DNA of 64,000 nucleotides, from NCBI GenBank assembly GCA_013339765.2, contig JABSTR010003292.1, positions 1-64,000 on the forward strand, given 5' to 3'. The translations under genes and the position numbers were made by a program. Shown here piece by piece: positions 11,771 to 22,135 of this stretch (within the stretch, counting starts at the first letter, position 1; every line of letters starts with the position of its first letter). Origin of the DNA: Haemaphysalis longicornis. Its lineage: Eukaryota > Arthropoda > Arachnida > Ixodida > Ixodidae. A model generated the notes under the pieces. The model was not told the origin of the DNA. It made no database searches and worked only from the letters and a program-made list of their open reading frames with translations.

Positions 11771-12209
11771 TACCAACAAAGGTTTTAAATGCGGCCAAGT
11801 TTCTGAAAGGCAGGCAGCGAAAGGCAGGCAGCCGCCAGCAACTTGGCTGGCGGCTGCGCTGTCGCTTTGTGAGCGAGTCGGAGCAGCAGGACGTATTCCC
11901 GTATCCGAGGATGCCAAAGACGCTGCGTGATGGCTTGAGGGCGCCGTGGTCGTCTATGCAGCTCGCTTCCACTAGACAAGAGTTCTGGCAGTCCGAGTTT
12001 GTGCGGCAGGCACGTTTTCGCTGCTTGGCCACACATCCAGTGGTGCTAGCTGGCGTGGGTCCGCTCTTAGCCACAGGCTTTAGCATTCCAAATGTGGTGA
12101 CATTGTCCGTGCCTAAGACGACGCTGTCATCTGAGCGGTCCCAGTGCATGTCAAACACTTTGAAAGCAATCTTAGGCTGGTCTCCAAAGGTTGAAATGTT
12201 ACAAACCAC
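11727..12209 (-). pseudogene. Possible BEL/Pao polymerase fragment
   Basis: A 160-codon open frame contains DQPKIAFKVFDMHWDRSDD (about 12180-12120). This resembles the KVLGxxWDxxxD segment that follows the RT palm in BEL/Pao elements. The rest of the frame matches nothing I recognise, and an overlapping plus-strand frame of similar length exists (11656-12225). Position and orientation fit the BEL/Pao element upstream. Confidence 0.3.
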
Positions 12210-12411
12210 AAGTTATGGTTCTTGAACGATGAGGGGCCTTTCATACGGGCGTTTTATTTTACAAACCCCTTGTTCCAACTGTCGGACAGTGAGGTCGTTG
12301 AACACGAAGTTTCTCGAAGTGCCTTGATTTCCCATAGCTTGCAGGCGGCACGTGGACGAGACCTCAACGCCTGCTGTATTGTATTCCTGAAGCGATTCCC
12401 TGGGTGAAAGA

Positions 12412-12480
12412 AAGATGATGATGGTTGGTGTTTAATGGCGCAACGCCGACAAGGTCAAAGAGCGCCAGAGAAGTTATGAA
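12412..12480. repeat. Short repeat interrupting the BEL/Pao element
   Basis: The sequence GATGATGATGGTTGGTGTTT and what follows (AATGGCGCAA, then AAAGAGCGCCA) separates the protease from the possible RT fragment. I recall similar text as a common repeat in tick sequence, but could not test this. Confidence 0.3.
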
Positions 12481-12654
12481 AGAAAGAGTGTACTCGAGGG
12501 AGGGCTCGAAGGGCCTGGGCTGTCGGGTTGAGAACCTTCTACGGTCCTTCCCAGAACGGTCCCCATGGCTGTGAGAGTGTACAAAATTCTCGAAACTTGG
12601 CTTTTGCCACTTTTTAATGCGCGTCTCACCAGATCAACACGCTGATCTTGTTTC

Positions 12655-12970
12655 TCAAAACGAGGGCGCAAGTCTGGCATCACAAGCAGCTTCAAAATTA
12701 TTAGCAATCGCTCGAAAAATTTCTTCGCTGATTGGCGGGGTGGTTACGTTGTAGATGTTGGGGACTGCGAGTGCCAGGACTGGGATGTGCCCGTCATCAA
12801 GCTTTCTTTTAAGCGTTAAGGAAACTGTGTTGCATCTAACAGGTGCTCTCGGGATATTGTTTTCGAACATAGCAAGAGTTAGACATTCGAAGCCGGTGAC
12901 GGGACAAGCAAGTGCGCAGAGCAGATTAGGTTGAATGAAGGCATTCTGACTTCTAGGATCTAATAAAAAG
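12655..12970 (-). pseudogene. BEL/Pao aspartic protease (DUF1758-like)
   Basis: The frame encodes VRFLLDPRSQNAFIQPNLL, which aligns with the D-x-G-S-Q active-site strand of BEL/Pao proteases (usually LLDGGSQ; here the glycine is replaced by proline and arginine). It continues with LTLAMFENNIPRAP and VSLTLKRKLD, the usual downstream strands. The change at the active site suggests loss of activity. The same open frame runs from 13005 down to 12655. Confidence 0.65.
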
Positions 12971-13096
12971 CGAACAAGCAGCTGCCAGCTCGTGGCGATC
13001 CCCATGCACGGCGTGTCTGCAGCAGCACTGCCATTATACCTGCCTCCCGAATTGATGCGGAGGTCACCGCACTGGCATTATGAATTGTTGCATTGT

Positions 13097-13199
13097 GGAC
13101 AACAAGGCGAAAAAAAGATGTGGAAGAAGGAAACGTTCGACAGGACAGCGCTTGTCCTGCCCGTTCTTTTCGTCCACGACTTTTTCCGCGCTGTTGTCC
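13097..13199. repeat. Foldback FB1
   Basis: A ~103-bp imperfect inverted repeat runs from GGACAACAAGGCGAAAAAAA to CTTTTTCCGCGCTGTTGTCC, centred near 13148 on the palindrome AGCGCT flanked by CAGGACA and TGTCCTG. It is followed within 35 bp by ACCAACGTGCCCAGCTCACC, a block also found beside FB2 and FB3. It lies inside the BEL/Pao element. Confidence 0.65.
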
Positions 13200-13851
13200 A
13201 GAATGACACCATACCAACGTGCCCAGCTCACCGCTCAGTTACGGTGAATTGTTATCCTTTTTCTGCCCCATTGCGGCGACTCCCCCTTAGCAGCCTCGAA
13301 ACCTTTCGCAGGGAGCTGAATGTCGCAAAGAGCTGTGAGGTGCCGACGTGCACAAGTTGGTTGGCTGACCTGCCCTGTCTTGCGTAATGGCTGCACATGC
13401 CACATCTGAAACAGCACCCCTTTGCTTTCAGTCACTTTCGCTTCTCCTTAGGCGATACCACTGCTGTGAAGCTGGCGAGGACGTGGTCCTCAGCGTTGCA
13501 AAGATAACACCAGGGCCGCCCCCGAGAGGGACATTGGGCGCGAAGATTTATAAACGTTGGAGGATTGATGCGCGGAGGTGACGACTGACGTTTCAGCTGA
13601 ACGTGGTGCCTCGGACGAAAAAAAATTATCACACGAATTCTCTCTAATGTCGACCTGCACGCAGAAGAAGCCAATATTACTTTGAATTCTTTGGACCTGG
13701 TGGAAGGAGACGCGGAAACCTCGAATGATTCCTACTGCGCCTCCAGCCTTTGCGGGACAGGAGACCCAGGTCATGCGGCAAGGTCCCTAAGAGAACGCGG
13801 TGGAGCCTGATGGAATACTGGTTCGGAGAGATCCCCAGGCCCTCCAAAGCG

Positions 13852-14617
13852 TTAATGCGAAAAATGAGCGGGTCGTACAGTACCCGGAGTTTGCCGACGT
13901 CGGAAGAGCACTATGATGGGTCCAGGGCGAGTGTCCACCAGAAGATTCTTACGCCCGAATCGGTTAGTGATGAGCTTGACGGCGAAGTCGTAGTTGGCGT
14001 CGGCCCGCCTAATGCCATTTATCACGCTGTTGGCGTGACTGGTGAAGTTCGAGATCAAGATCTTAAACTTCTCTATGCGTTTAAAGGTTGCATTCGATTG
14101 GATGCCGGAATCGTACTGGTCCCAGAACCCTTATAAATCGCGTCGGTCACCTTTCAACGTCGGTATTTGCAGCTTAGGGAGTGCGGCGAAGCTGGTTCGC
14201 TGCGTTGGCTGAGGGAGGCCAAGTCGAGGCTTTGAAGATGCACTCCCGGAAGGCTTACCGGACTCGCCTGGGGCCACACCGGCAGAAGGGGCCGTGTTCG
14301 TGATGGAGGGAACGTGCGTGCGAAGGGCGCAGATGCGCTCGTCATACTGATTCTTGTCTAAAGCATCAGCGTCAAATTCCTTCTCGGTGCTACTCGCCTC
14401 AATATGGCAGTCCAGCTCGTGCAAGGCGCGCTGTTTATCGAGAATGACGTCCAGATGCGTGTGCAAGTCGATAGTCGGTGCCGCCGTATTCTGCAGCAGT
14501 GTGTCGAGTGCCGTCATCTCCGTGATGGTTGTGCGGAGAACACCCCTACGGTGACGAAGTGGGTCCATGGCACGAATCGGCGGGACCGGACGGCTCGGGG
14601 TTCGGGGACGGGACATT
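13852..14617 (-). pseudogene. BEL/Pao gag (DUF1759-like)
   Basis: Translation starts at MSRPRTPSRP (ATG at 14617). The N-terminal ~150 residues resemble a coiled-coil gag head. LPKLQIPTLKGDRRDL (about 14179-14132) is followed, after an in-frame stop, by GFWDQYDSGIQSNATF, then KFKILISNFTSHANSVINGI and ANYDFAVKLITNRFG (about 14010-13965). These are the order and wording of DUF1759, the capsid-like region of BEL/Pao gag. It would form the virus-like particle in an active element. Coding is lost by about 13850. Confidence 0.75.
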
Positions 14618-14874
14618 TGTGTGGCGAAAGGGAGCGAGAAAGAGAACACTATTGAGCCAATTACAATTGTGCCGACTACGTGCAAGATGGGGTGGTTCCC
14701 TCTTTGAGGGATCCATATGCTTCCGCGGCTGCCTGGCTTCTGCAGATTAGGCCGAGCTGTTCTTCCAAGGCTGTGGTGGTTAGGAAAATCTCCCATCGCG
14801 CGTTAAGGTGTGCGGAAAGCGTGGCGTAGGTATGGGTAAGGCCGGGGGGATGGTCTCGACGAAATCGCACTTTA

Positions 14875-15533
14875 TAATTACGTGCCGGAGCGTGCCCAAC
14901 TGCCAACAGAAGCTACACTCTTTCTTGTATGTCTCATGCTATATTCTGCTTTGAAGATAATGGTTTGGGAAGGATCCCTCTTTTATTTGCCTATAGATCA
15001 TTTGCTGCGCTCTGCTGAGCAATTTGTGCGGTTCAGCGTAGTGGCTTGTGAAGTCCGTATAACTCGTTATCACCTGCAGCTCGTGCTTGTCTGCTCAGTG
15101 CTCAAGTTTTCGAATGAGCTGGTGGGCGACTTCGTTGCCGCCCAGACCGGAGTGAGCCGGTGTCCATACCAGTTCGACTTTTAGCTCGGGTATACGTCGT
15201 TTTCCTCCCTCTAGTATTATGAGTGCCCTTTTCAACAGTCGCCATGCGCTTTCTGTGAGTCCGTGATTATATTGCTCGCTTTAGGCAGCGTGACCGCCAC
15301 GGCTTTGCCGGCTCTTCCGCTTCTTCCGGGAATGCCGTTTTGACAAAACCGCACGTCACCAGCGCATCTTGATTCGTCACCGATGTCGTGGTTTGTGTCG
15401 AAAACTTGAGTAGAGAGACGTCCATGTAGATGGCGACCACCGTTGCGTCTTCTTGTTCTTCCGCTTGTCTCAGCATTTCAATCAGGGCCTTGATCATGGC
15501 CGCTCTGCGCCCTTCATTGCGATCCGGTCTCAT
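14875..15533 (-). pseudogene. RNase H and CCHC motif of I-clade-like LINE
   Basis: The first RNase H strand reads IYMDVS, where IYTDxS is usual (T to M). The last motif, VWTPAHSGLGGNEVAHQL, is well kept. The C-terminal zinc motif CSFCWQLGTLRHVIIKC (about 14925-14875) has perfect C-x2-C-x7-H-x4-C spacing. The domains lie in different frames with one or more frameshifts between about 15290 and 15180. Confidence 0.75.
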
Positions 15534-15604
15534 GTTCTACGGCAAGGGTTTGCTTTTGATTTTTTGCATCCAAAGGTTGTGTAAAGGCCCCATTTCCTTA
15601 TGCT

Positions 15605-15627
15605 CGGCCTTTTATTTATTTATTTAG
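15605..15627. repeat. Short (TTTA)n stretch
   Basis: TTATTTATTTATTTAG lies within the decayed I-clade-like LINE and may mark a small insertion there. Confidence 0.5.
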
Positions 15628-17109
15628 TACCCACAGCGCCTTGCGGCATCACAGTGGGGAGGGGGGGGTGTACAAAAAGGCAGTCACAAGAAGTACTTAT
15701 CAGCCACCGCGGTTTGGCCAGTATAATTCGACCCGCCAAAGACTGGCTGAGCCGCACACTCTGTGTAGACAGGTTGTCTTCCACTAACTCTTCCAGCGTA
15801 TTGTGTTTGGCCATGTCGAGCAGGCTTCTCGGTGGACGAGTGGTGCAGGATACCCAGCGCCATTTTCGTTGCTTTGCGTATCATGTGTTCAGTTGACCTG
15901 TCTTTCTTGAATAGCTGTAGATTTCACGGCGCGTAAACGATGCACGGCACCACAAAGTCCTGGATTAGCGTAAGCGCGTCGTCTTCCTTCAGTCCTCTTC
16001 ACCTGTTTGTGACCCTTCGTATCATCTTCGTTATCTGTTCCGTGATGGTCTTGGTCTTGCTCAGCGCCGCTGCCACCTTGCCGTTGTGCTAGAAGATCAC
16101 CCCAAGGATTAAGGCTTGCGTGGTCGGTGTTATGTCCGTTTCGTCTATCGTAATACACACCTTCTCTTGTTCTCCTGTCTTCCTTCGTGGCTTTAGGATT
16201 AGGAGCTCTGACTTTTGAGGCGAGCAGCCGAGGCGGCATGTATTTGCATAGTCGTGTAACATCTCGCCCACTCTTTGAAGGGTCCCTTCCATAAAACTCT
16301 CCGATCCCGCTCTACACGTCCACACGGTGATGTCGTCCCCGTAGACACCATTGTCGACGCCATCTATGCCTTTTAGGAAGGCTGGGAGATGGATTAGCAC
16401 CAGGTTGAAGACCAGGGGCGATAGAGCCGACGCTTGCGGGGAGGCGCTGTCTCCCAGCGCTATCTGTTGCGACCTCGTCCCTGACCTTTATTTTTACCTT
16501 CTAATGCTGAGGAAGGCCCGGACGGTGAGTTCCTCATTCCATCATTCACAGGTTGCGGAGTATACTGCCGTGGGATACGTGGTCAAAAGCCCCCTTGAGG
16601 TCGAGTGCCAGGATTGCCCTCGGCGTCGGGTTGTTGGCTTTCTTGATCACCAGTTCGTGTAGCTGCCCTAGGATGTCTAGCGTCCCCAGGTATCATCAGA
16701 ATCCGTATATGGTCAGTGGCATCTGGTGGGCGCTGTCTAGGTGTCTCTGGAGTCTCTTAAATAACATGCGTTCGACTACCTCTCACACGCATGACGTTAG
16801 AGAGATGGGTCGGAGGTTGTCGACGTGAGGTCGCTTCCCCGGCTGGGGATGAAGCAAACCTCCACTTCCTGGTGAAGCAAACCTCCATTCTATCGATAAC
16901 GATCCATTCTCCCATGCCGTGTTGGCAAGGTCCAGGAGCTCCGCCCGACTCTAGTCGCTCTTGTTGTTTAGCACTTTGTAGGTAATGGTGTCGCTTCCCG
17001 GCGAGCTGGCTTGGTTGCTTTCGTCTATGGCCGCGATCAAATCCATCTCGGTGAAGGCCGCGTCCCTGTTTTCGTGAAGGCCGCGCACTTCGAGACGGCT
17101 TCGGAATAC

Positions 17110-18400
17110 GCAGAAATTACGGTTCTCATTGATAGTGCTGAACTTTGCTTCACTGACTTTTACCAGGCTTCACAAGATCGCCGTTACGGCATGTGTTTTT
17201 GTTGCGTGAATTATTCGTGCAAACCTTCTTTGGCAGGCCCTGGAAACGGCTACCATCTCGAACGAGGCTGGTTTCCGAAAAGAAATAGGGGCAGTTGAAA
17301 GTGGCAATGTCACTACACATTACGTCAAATACATCCTAGTCTCAGCTGAGGCTCCGGACGACGGGCCACCGTCGGCTGAGCTGTCAGACATTCCGAAGCC
17401 GCGTGTGGCTGAGCGGAAATTGTAAACCGAGCAGCAGGGCCTGGAAACAAGGACGATATACCGCCTTTACGCGAATGCTTGCCAAGAGTGTTCCTAAAGC
17501 GATGGGAGGCAGGACAGGAAAAACGTCCGATGATACTTGAGGATAGAGCGTTAGTTTGGGCAGGCTGAAGGGCAGCGCTGAACGCTCGCATTGCGTCAGG
17601 CCTTGTGGATCTCGAGGCGTCCGAAAACGAATGCGCGCGCCTTCGTTTAGCGATGGAAATTTCGGCAGTTTTCCTTGCGCGCTCGACATTTCTCTCAGAG
17701 GATAATCGGTGTCCTCTCAGGCGGTCGTAGCAGTCTTCCGGGAACGGGCGCACCTAAGGTGCGTTTAAAAATAGGAAAGATCAGGGCAGTGCCGAGAGCT
17801 CGAATCAGAGCGCTAACGCGAGAAGTGGCCTTGAGACGCCTGACTTTCTCGAAAGCTTTGTTTTCCCTACCACAGATTTCGTCCTTTACGTTTGAATATC
17901 GTTTTGTGTTGGACATTTGTTTTGATTGAATATGCTCGCTTTACAAATTTGTGCTCTTTCCAAAGTAGTGCTGGGCTAAAATGCAACTTTGCGTAGTTAG
18001 TCGCGCATTTTCGTCGCAACTAAGAGCCTGATAATGCTTCAGTGTAAATTTGTCTTCGCACTTTGCGGGGATGTTGCTGCAATTCCTGGGTTGTTATGAA
18101 GGTGATTTTTTTTACCAAGGTAGAGACCTTTCAGTGAAACTATTTGTTCAGCCACCGGCCTGATTAAGCTACAGCACACAGTATTCAGCCCGGTCACCTC
18201 GGTGACAAGCACAGCGTCGATAAACCAGGTTGTGGAGTCGAACAGGCACCGTGCTCCTCTCTTCAAGAGCATCCCTCCGGACAATGGTTAATAACCTTTA
18301 TCCACCGTAATCTCCAGCACCTGGCTCAAAGAGGTGTTACAATTTATCGCGCCGCTACACTGTGCGCGCGTGATACAAGTTTGGTACACTGAGTTGAAGT
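17110..18400. other. No gene recognised
   Basis: Overlapping open frames at 17325-17930 on both strands reach 142 codons but are low in family signal and contradict each other. A G-purine-rich local composition probably explains them. No repeat partner was noticed inside the window. Confidence 0.25.
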
Positions 18401-18945
18401 AGGTAGGTGTTGAAGTGGGTAGGTCTCAAGGTTACATTGGAGAACGCTGAAACCCAGCCTTAAAGACGCGAACACGACAGAGAGCAGACAACAGACACAC
18501 TGGGACTAGCAACAGTTCAATGAATAAAATTCCGAAGGAAAAGCAAGGTCAGGGCATGCGCCGTGAAAACTAAAGAAAGATGGTCAGCTGATGACGCAGG
18601 TCAAAATCGGCTCTTTGTCAAATATGCAGGTTCTTTACGTGAGATACCAAATGCGTAAGCATGGTTATGATAAATGTGTGAGTGTTCCCTCACTAACAGT
18701 ATCACGGAAAGTATCTGAATAGTTGAAAAAGAGCCGGTTTTGTACTGCATCAGCAGACCTTGTGTCCTTAGTTTTTACGGGGCATGCCCTGACCTTGCTT
18801 TTCCTTCGGAATTTTATTCATTGAACTGTTGCTAGTCCCAGCGTGTGTGTTGTCTGCTCTCTCTCGTGTTCGCGTCTTTAAGCTGGGTTTCGCCGTTCTC
18901 CAAAGTATGTACCAACAGGCCCAACACCTAACTCTTCTATGAAGG
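18400..18945. repeat. Foldback FB2, ~540 bp with long arms
   Basis: The left arm (about 18400-18640) matches the reverse complement of the right arm (about 18690-18945) at most positions. Examples are AAAGACGCGAACACGA, AGCAACAGTTCAATGAATAA, and AAGCAAGGTCAGGGCATGC. The pairing extends inwards through CGGCTCTTT on both sides, leaving a short loop near 18650-18690. The right outer side carries TACCAACAGGCCCAACACC, the block seen beside FB1 and FB3. RNA from it would form a long hairpin. It has no coding capacity; the ORFs across it are mirror images of the same DNA. Confidence 0.85.
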
Positions 18946-19044
18946 TTACGTGTTATGTGCAATATTACAAAATCTGCATTATTGTGGAAATGCCACGTGT
19001 TATACGTTTTGCCATTTTCCGTAATTTTTAATATATCTCGCATT

Positions 19045-19140
19045 TTTGAGTTTGTAGGAATAGACCCTATGCAAAATGCGCCCCGCCATCTCACGTCGAC
19101 TCCGGTAACTAGGTCCGCCATTTTGGTACGGTCGTTTAAA
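19045..19140 (+). promoter_or_regulatory. Promoter-like block, inverted copy at 22030-22110
   Basis: ATAGACCCTATGC (near 19061) and CCGCCATTTTGGTACGG (near 19113) recur in reverse complement near 22096 and 22042. GCCATNTTGG is the YY1/Pho recognition core, often found at animal transcription starts. On the other side the block would drive the SWIM gene leftwards. No gene starting rightwards from here was recognised. Confidence 0.3.
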
Positions 19141-19149
19141 ACCGAAACC

Positions 19150-20000
19150 AATTAGCAAAACAGAAGGCGGGCATTGACCGCTCTTGGTGATGGACTACAA
19201 TGCCGGAGCATTGCTTCGTGCCGCAGGGCACGCAATGCGTAAATTCCGGTTGAAATGGAGAAAAGGTACGTGAAGTTCCACGCTTTTGAACGAACTGTGT
19301 GACGCGAACTGTGCCGGCGCGAGCAACCTTTGTGACACGCTGGGCGCGGTGCGCTTGGAGCGAATATTTGTCGTTGGTTCGCTAAGCGCGGGGTTCCGTA
19401 GTCGCTGTCCGTATGAAAAATACAGCTGTGTTGGAGTTCTGTTGTCCAGCCTTTGTATTCTAAATGAAGCCTGAGCGTGCGCCGCCTATTCACGCGACTG
19501 ACAGCGGCGCTCGACCGGGAAAACAGTACCACACGTTGCCAAAATTAGGCTGTTTCTTTACTCGTCCCTGTGGCTCTGCGCCCGCTTCATTTCATTGTTA
19601 AATGGTAACGCTTAGCCCCTACACGAGCTTTTATCTTACTAGGGCTGTAAACAAACTTTTCTTGCCGCACTACGCCGTCACGGCGCGGTTGAAAATTTCC
19701 TCTGTGGCAGGCGCGCACGGTATGGGAGTGTGTTGTTGGTTTCTTTACGTTGCATTTAGCCGCGTGTCGTTGCAGAAGTGGCGAACACTGTTTTATGATG
19801 ATCTAACGGTGGAAAATTCGAGCTTTTGCACTTGGTTCCCGATTTGCCGGGCTGAAAGGTTTGTTGTTACGTCAAGTTAACTTGGTGCCCATTGTCATTC
19901 CAGCAACGATGTATTTACTGTCGAATATTTTGCGACTAAAATACACTCACTCCTCTAGTTTGTCACATGCTGCATGCATGCCTCCGACGTAATGATAGTG
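19150..20000. other. No gene recognised
   Basis: Open frames at 19152-19532 (minus) and 19602-19880 (plus) lack family motifs. If the block at 19045-19140 is a promoter, an untranslated or unrecognised first exon could lie here. Confidence 0.2.
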
Positions 20001-20307
20001 GCCATTGATGTAGGTAGCTGAGACAATTTTCAAGTTTTATTCAAAAAGAAAAAATAAAACGGTCACAGTTGCATCAGGCCGCCGCGCATCAGCTTGAGTG
20101 CTTTTGCGGTTTTTGTTGGATATAACTGTGGATATAAATGGAACAAAAAGAAGCATTCGCGCACCCCTGCATGTCGCGGTCTAGTAAACACGACGTTGTC
20201 CAGCCTCTGCCTGGTTGCGAGATGACCACGGCGAAATGTGGCATGAATGCTTGCTGGTAGCTCATAGGTGACCCTTCAGGTGCCATGCCAGTCCTTGTTT
20301 CTGTCAC

Positions 20308-20327
20308 GGGGGGGGGGGGGGGGGGGG
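20308..20327. repeat. G20 homopolymer in SWIM exon 2
   Basis: A run of 20 G on the plus strand encodes polyproline on the minus strand. Its length can change by slippage and so alter the frame. It is also a place where the assembled length may be wrong. Confidence 0.9.
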
Positions 20328-21249
20328 AGAAGGAGGAGGAGCGGGAGGGCAGCACAACTGTGGCAAAAAACTCATTCCCAAGGCTACCAAGTTTTCTCCC
20401 AAGCGCCTGCACGGCACTTTGTTGCTGCTCGCATTGCTCCTGTACTCGACGTGCATCGAACAGACGCATTGGCAAGGGAAGGGAGGGGCCATTTTATCGC
20501 GGGCTTCTCCAGTCAATGTTTTGGACACTCGCTGGCTTGATGCCCTGCTGTCTCGGACGTCCCCACTGTTGTGGCAGCTCAGTGCACGCAAGCTCCGGTG
20601 GCGCCTCTTAAAACCTTCGGCTTGCAAGAGGGCGAGTAGGTGCACAGCAGCCAGGATGTGACTCCATGCTCCACTGCAACCCGCCGGGCACTCGCACGAT
20701 GCCTCCACAATCGCCCCACTGTCCGTCTCAAAGGTGAGGCACACAACATAGGGCCGGCCACTTTTCTTCTGGGAGCGAAAGCAGCTGCTGAGCACATGGA
20801 TGAGGCCCAACCTGCAAGAACAGAGAGAGTAACAGTAAATAGCACTCAGGGAAGAACAGGACTAGTCCGCTACAGTTTATGGTAAAGGGACAGAGCAGAA
20901 AGAAGTGGCCGCAAGGAACAGACTCAAAATGACCAGATTTTGTGTCTTGCTTAACACTGTTGCAAGGGCAATAATCTACACCTCAAACAGCAATGATGTC
21001 AAAATTTTTTGTCACGTTCGAGCGTGCAAGTATCTCTGCATGCTTTGTTAACGCATTTTTCAAGAGAAGGAAGTTTAACATTTAAAAACCTCAGCGTGGG
21101 TAATGATATGTATACCAGTACCCGCATAATCGTGTTCGTCATAACTTAAGCAAGCAATAATATGATTATCTGGAACTCACTTCCAGAATCTTTCGAGATA
21201 AACAGGTAAACATTCGGGCTATACCGATGACCCATCGAATTAAAAAAAT

Positions 21250-21291
21250 CTTCTAGTTCAGTGAGTTCGAGCTAACGAGGTTTTACTGTAT
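21250..21291 (+). mobile_element. Possible pogo/Tigger-like terminal repeat
   Basis: GAGCTAACGAGGTTTTACTG followed by TA (near 21271-21292) resembles the terminal inverted repeats of pogo/Tigger-type elements, which often read CAGTAAAACCTCGTTA from the outside. It sits in the intron of the SWIM gene. No matching opposite terminus was found, so this would be a one-ended remnant. Confidence 0.3.
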
Positions 21292-22029
21292 TATCTATTC
21301 GTGCACACCAAAAACATGCGCTTTAGAACCAAACACAACCACCCCACCGCCAAAAAAGGAGAAGAAAGACACACAAACAGATTTTTGCCCAGAGCATGCG
21401 CAATAAGTAATGAACACACACAAAAAAAAGAAAATTCAAGGCGTATGTGCGCTTTTGTGGTTGACTTCGCCGCAAAGCACGATTGTTTGCGGCAAACGCG
21501 CGGGCGGACGACCGTCACGGAAAACGGCCGCAACCTTTCCGTAAACATCTTCGCCAAAAATCATCCCGTAAATTCGATGTACAGCATTTGAAAATACCTA
21601 ATCCACCCACTAGCGGTACGGTCTGGCGATTGTCGCTTTCCTCTTTCAGGGTTACTGCAACAGGGTCGCCGCTACGCATTTGCGTGGTAAACAACGGTGA
21701 ACAAAGTGCTCTACAAATGCTCATACCGGTTAACCCGCGTCAAGTAGAAAAAAGAAGGATTTACTTACTGCGAGTCGCACGTGTTTGACCGCACCGATGA
21801 AGGCGAGCAATGCGCCTCGGTGGCTAGGCGGCATGCCCTGCTCCGCTGCCGCTCGGATGGGTCTTTGGCGCGGCACCCCGAGTGGTATGAGTCTTCAGAC
21901 ACAGTCGGCAGCGCAGACAAGTCCTTCGTCCACAATCCGCGGTCGGGAGCCGGAAAACGCCGTCCAGTTTGAGCCATACCGCGTTACCGTCACCTACTCT
22001 TCCACAGTAAACAATACGAGACTTCCCGA

Positions 22030-22110
22030 TCGGCGCCCGTACCAATATGGCCGACGGTCTCGTTTACATCAGTGTTGCTAGATCACCAAGCAATTTCGCA
22101 TAGGGTCTAT
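22030..22110 (-). promoter_or_regulatory. Candidate core promoter of the SWIM gene
   Basis: On the minus strand the order is ATAGACCCTATGC, then CGGCCATATTGGTACGG, about 65-130 bp upstream of the exon 1 ATG at 21977. GGCCATATTGG contains a YY1/Pho-type core. The same two blocks occur in the opposite orientation at 19045-19140. No TATA box is evident. Promoter function is inferred from position. Confidence 0.35.
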
Positions 22111-22135
22111 TTCATCCGACTAATGATCCCCCTTT

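Larger units (their letters stand above)
11727..14650 (-). mobile_element. BEL/Pao LTR retrotransposon, decayed
   Basis: Read leftwards on the minus strand, the order is gag (about 14617-13852), a degraded stretch, an aspartic-protease-like domain (about 12970-12655), an unrelated repeat near 12480-12415, and a possible RT-derived piece (12209-11727). The gag with DUF1759-like motifs followed by a DUF1758-like protease is characteristic of BEL/Pao elements. No LTRs were recognised. Stop codons and frameshifts are frequent. The I-clade LINE at 14675-17110 abuts the 5' side in the same orientation. Confidence 0.7.
14675..17110 (-). mobile_element. I-clade-like LINE, 5'-truncated, with RNase H
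   Basis: On the minus strand the RT begins near 17110 (IDESNQASSPGSDTITYKVL at about 17045-16985) and passes RPISLTSCV, ALDLKGAFDHVSHGSILRNL (about 16625-16566) and VYGDDITVW (about 16343-16317). It continues through the thumb (HNTLEELVEDNLSTQSVRLS near 15805-15745) to RNase H (IYMDVS near 15420, then VWTPAHSGLGGNEVAH near 15170-15120). It ends with a zinc motif at 14925-14875 and an alanine-rich tail. No endonuclease was found upstream of 17110, so the copy is probably 5'-truncated. Frameshifts and stops are frequent. Confidence 0.85.
20015..21977 (-). pseudogene. Two-exon SWIM zinc-finger protein gene, broken
   Basis: Exon 1 runs from ATG at 21977 to 21769, ending at a perfect GTAAGT donor (21768-21763). 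Exon 2 starts at 20811 after a pyrimidine-rich TTGCAG acceptor. The 2-nt and 1-nt phases join to one codon (CAG), so the exons splice in frame. Exon 2 encodes a SWIM finger (CxCxnCxH) in which the third cysteine is tryptophan (codon 20666-20664): CECPAGCSGAWSHILAAVHL. SWIM fingers bind DNA or protein; in arthropods they occur in multicopy proteins, some with a YqaJ nuclease domain, not seen here. Near 20610 one base is missing; the shifted frame continues (ELPQQWGRPRQQGIKP) to a TAA at 20496-20494, then reopens (MRLFDARRVQEQ, SPMSYQQAFMPH) to a stop near 20089. AATAAA follows at 20041-20036. Protein identity is inferred from the finger and from memory of the family. Confidence 0.6.

Noticed and set aside
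11656..12225. 189-codon plus-strand frame
   Set aside because: It overlaps a minus-strand frame with a BEL/Pao-like stretch that fits the element around it.
17325..17753. 142-codon minus-strand frame
   Set aside because: Contradicted by overlapping frames on both strands, with no family motif.
18768..19151. 127-codon minus-strand frame
   Set aside because: Most of it lies on the foldback FB2 arm and extends into the promoter-like block; no independent support.
20268..20611. Plus-strand frames through the G20 tract
   Set aside because: Polyglycine shadows of the minus-strand SWIM exon.
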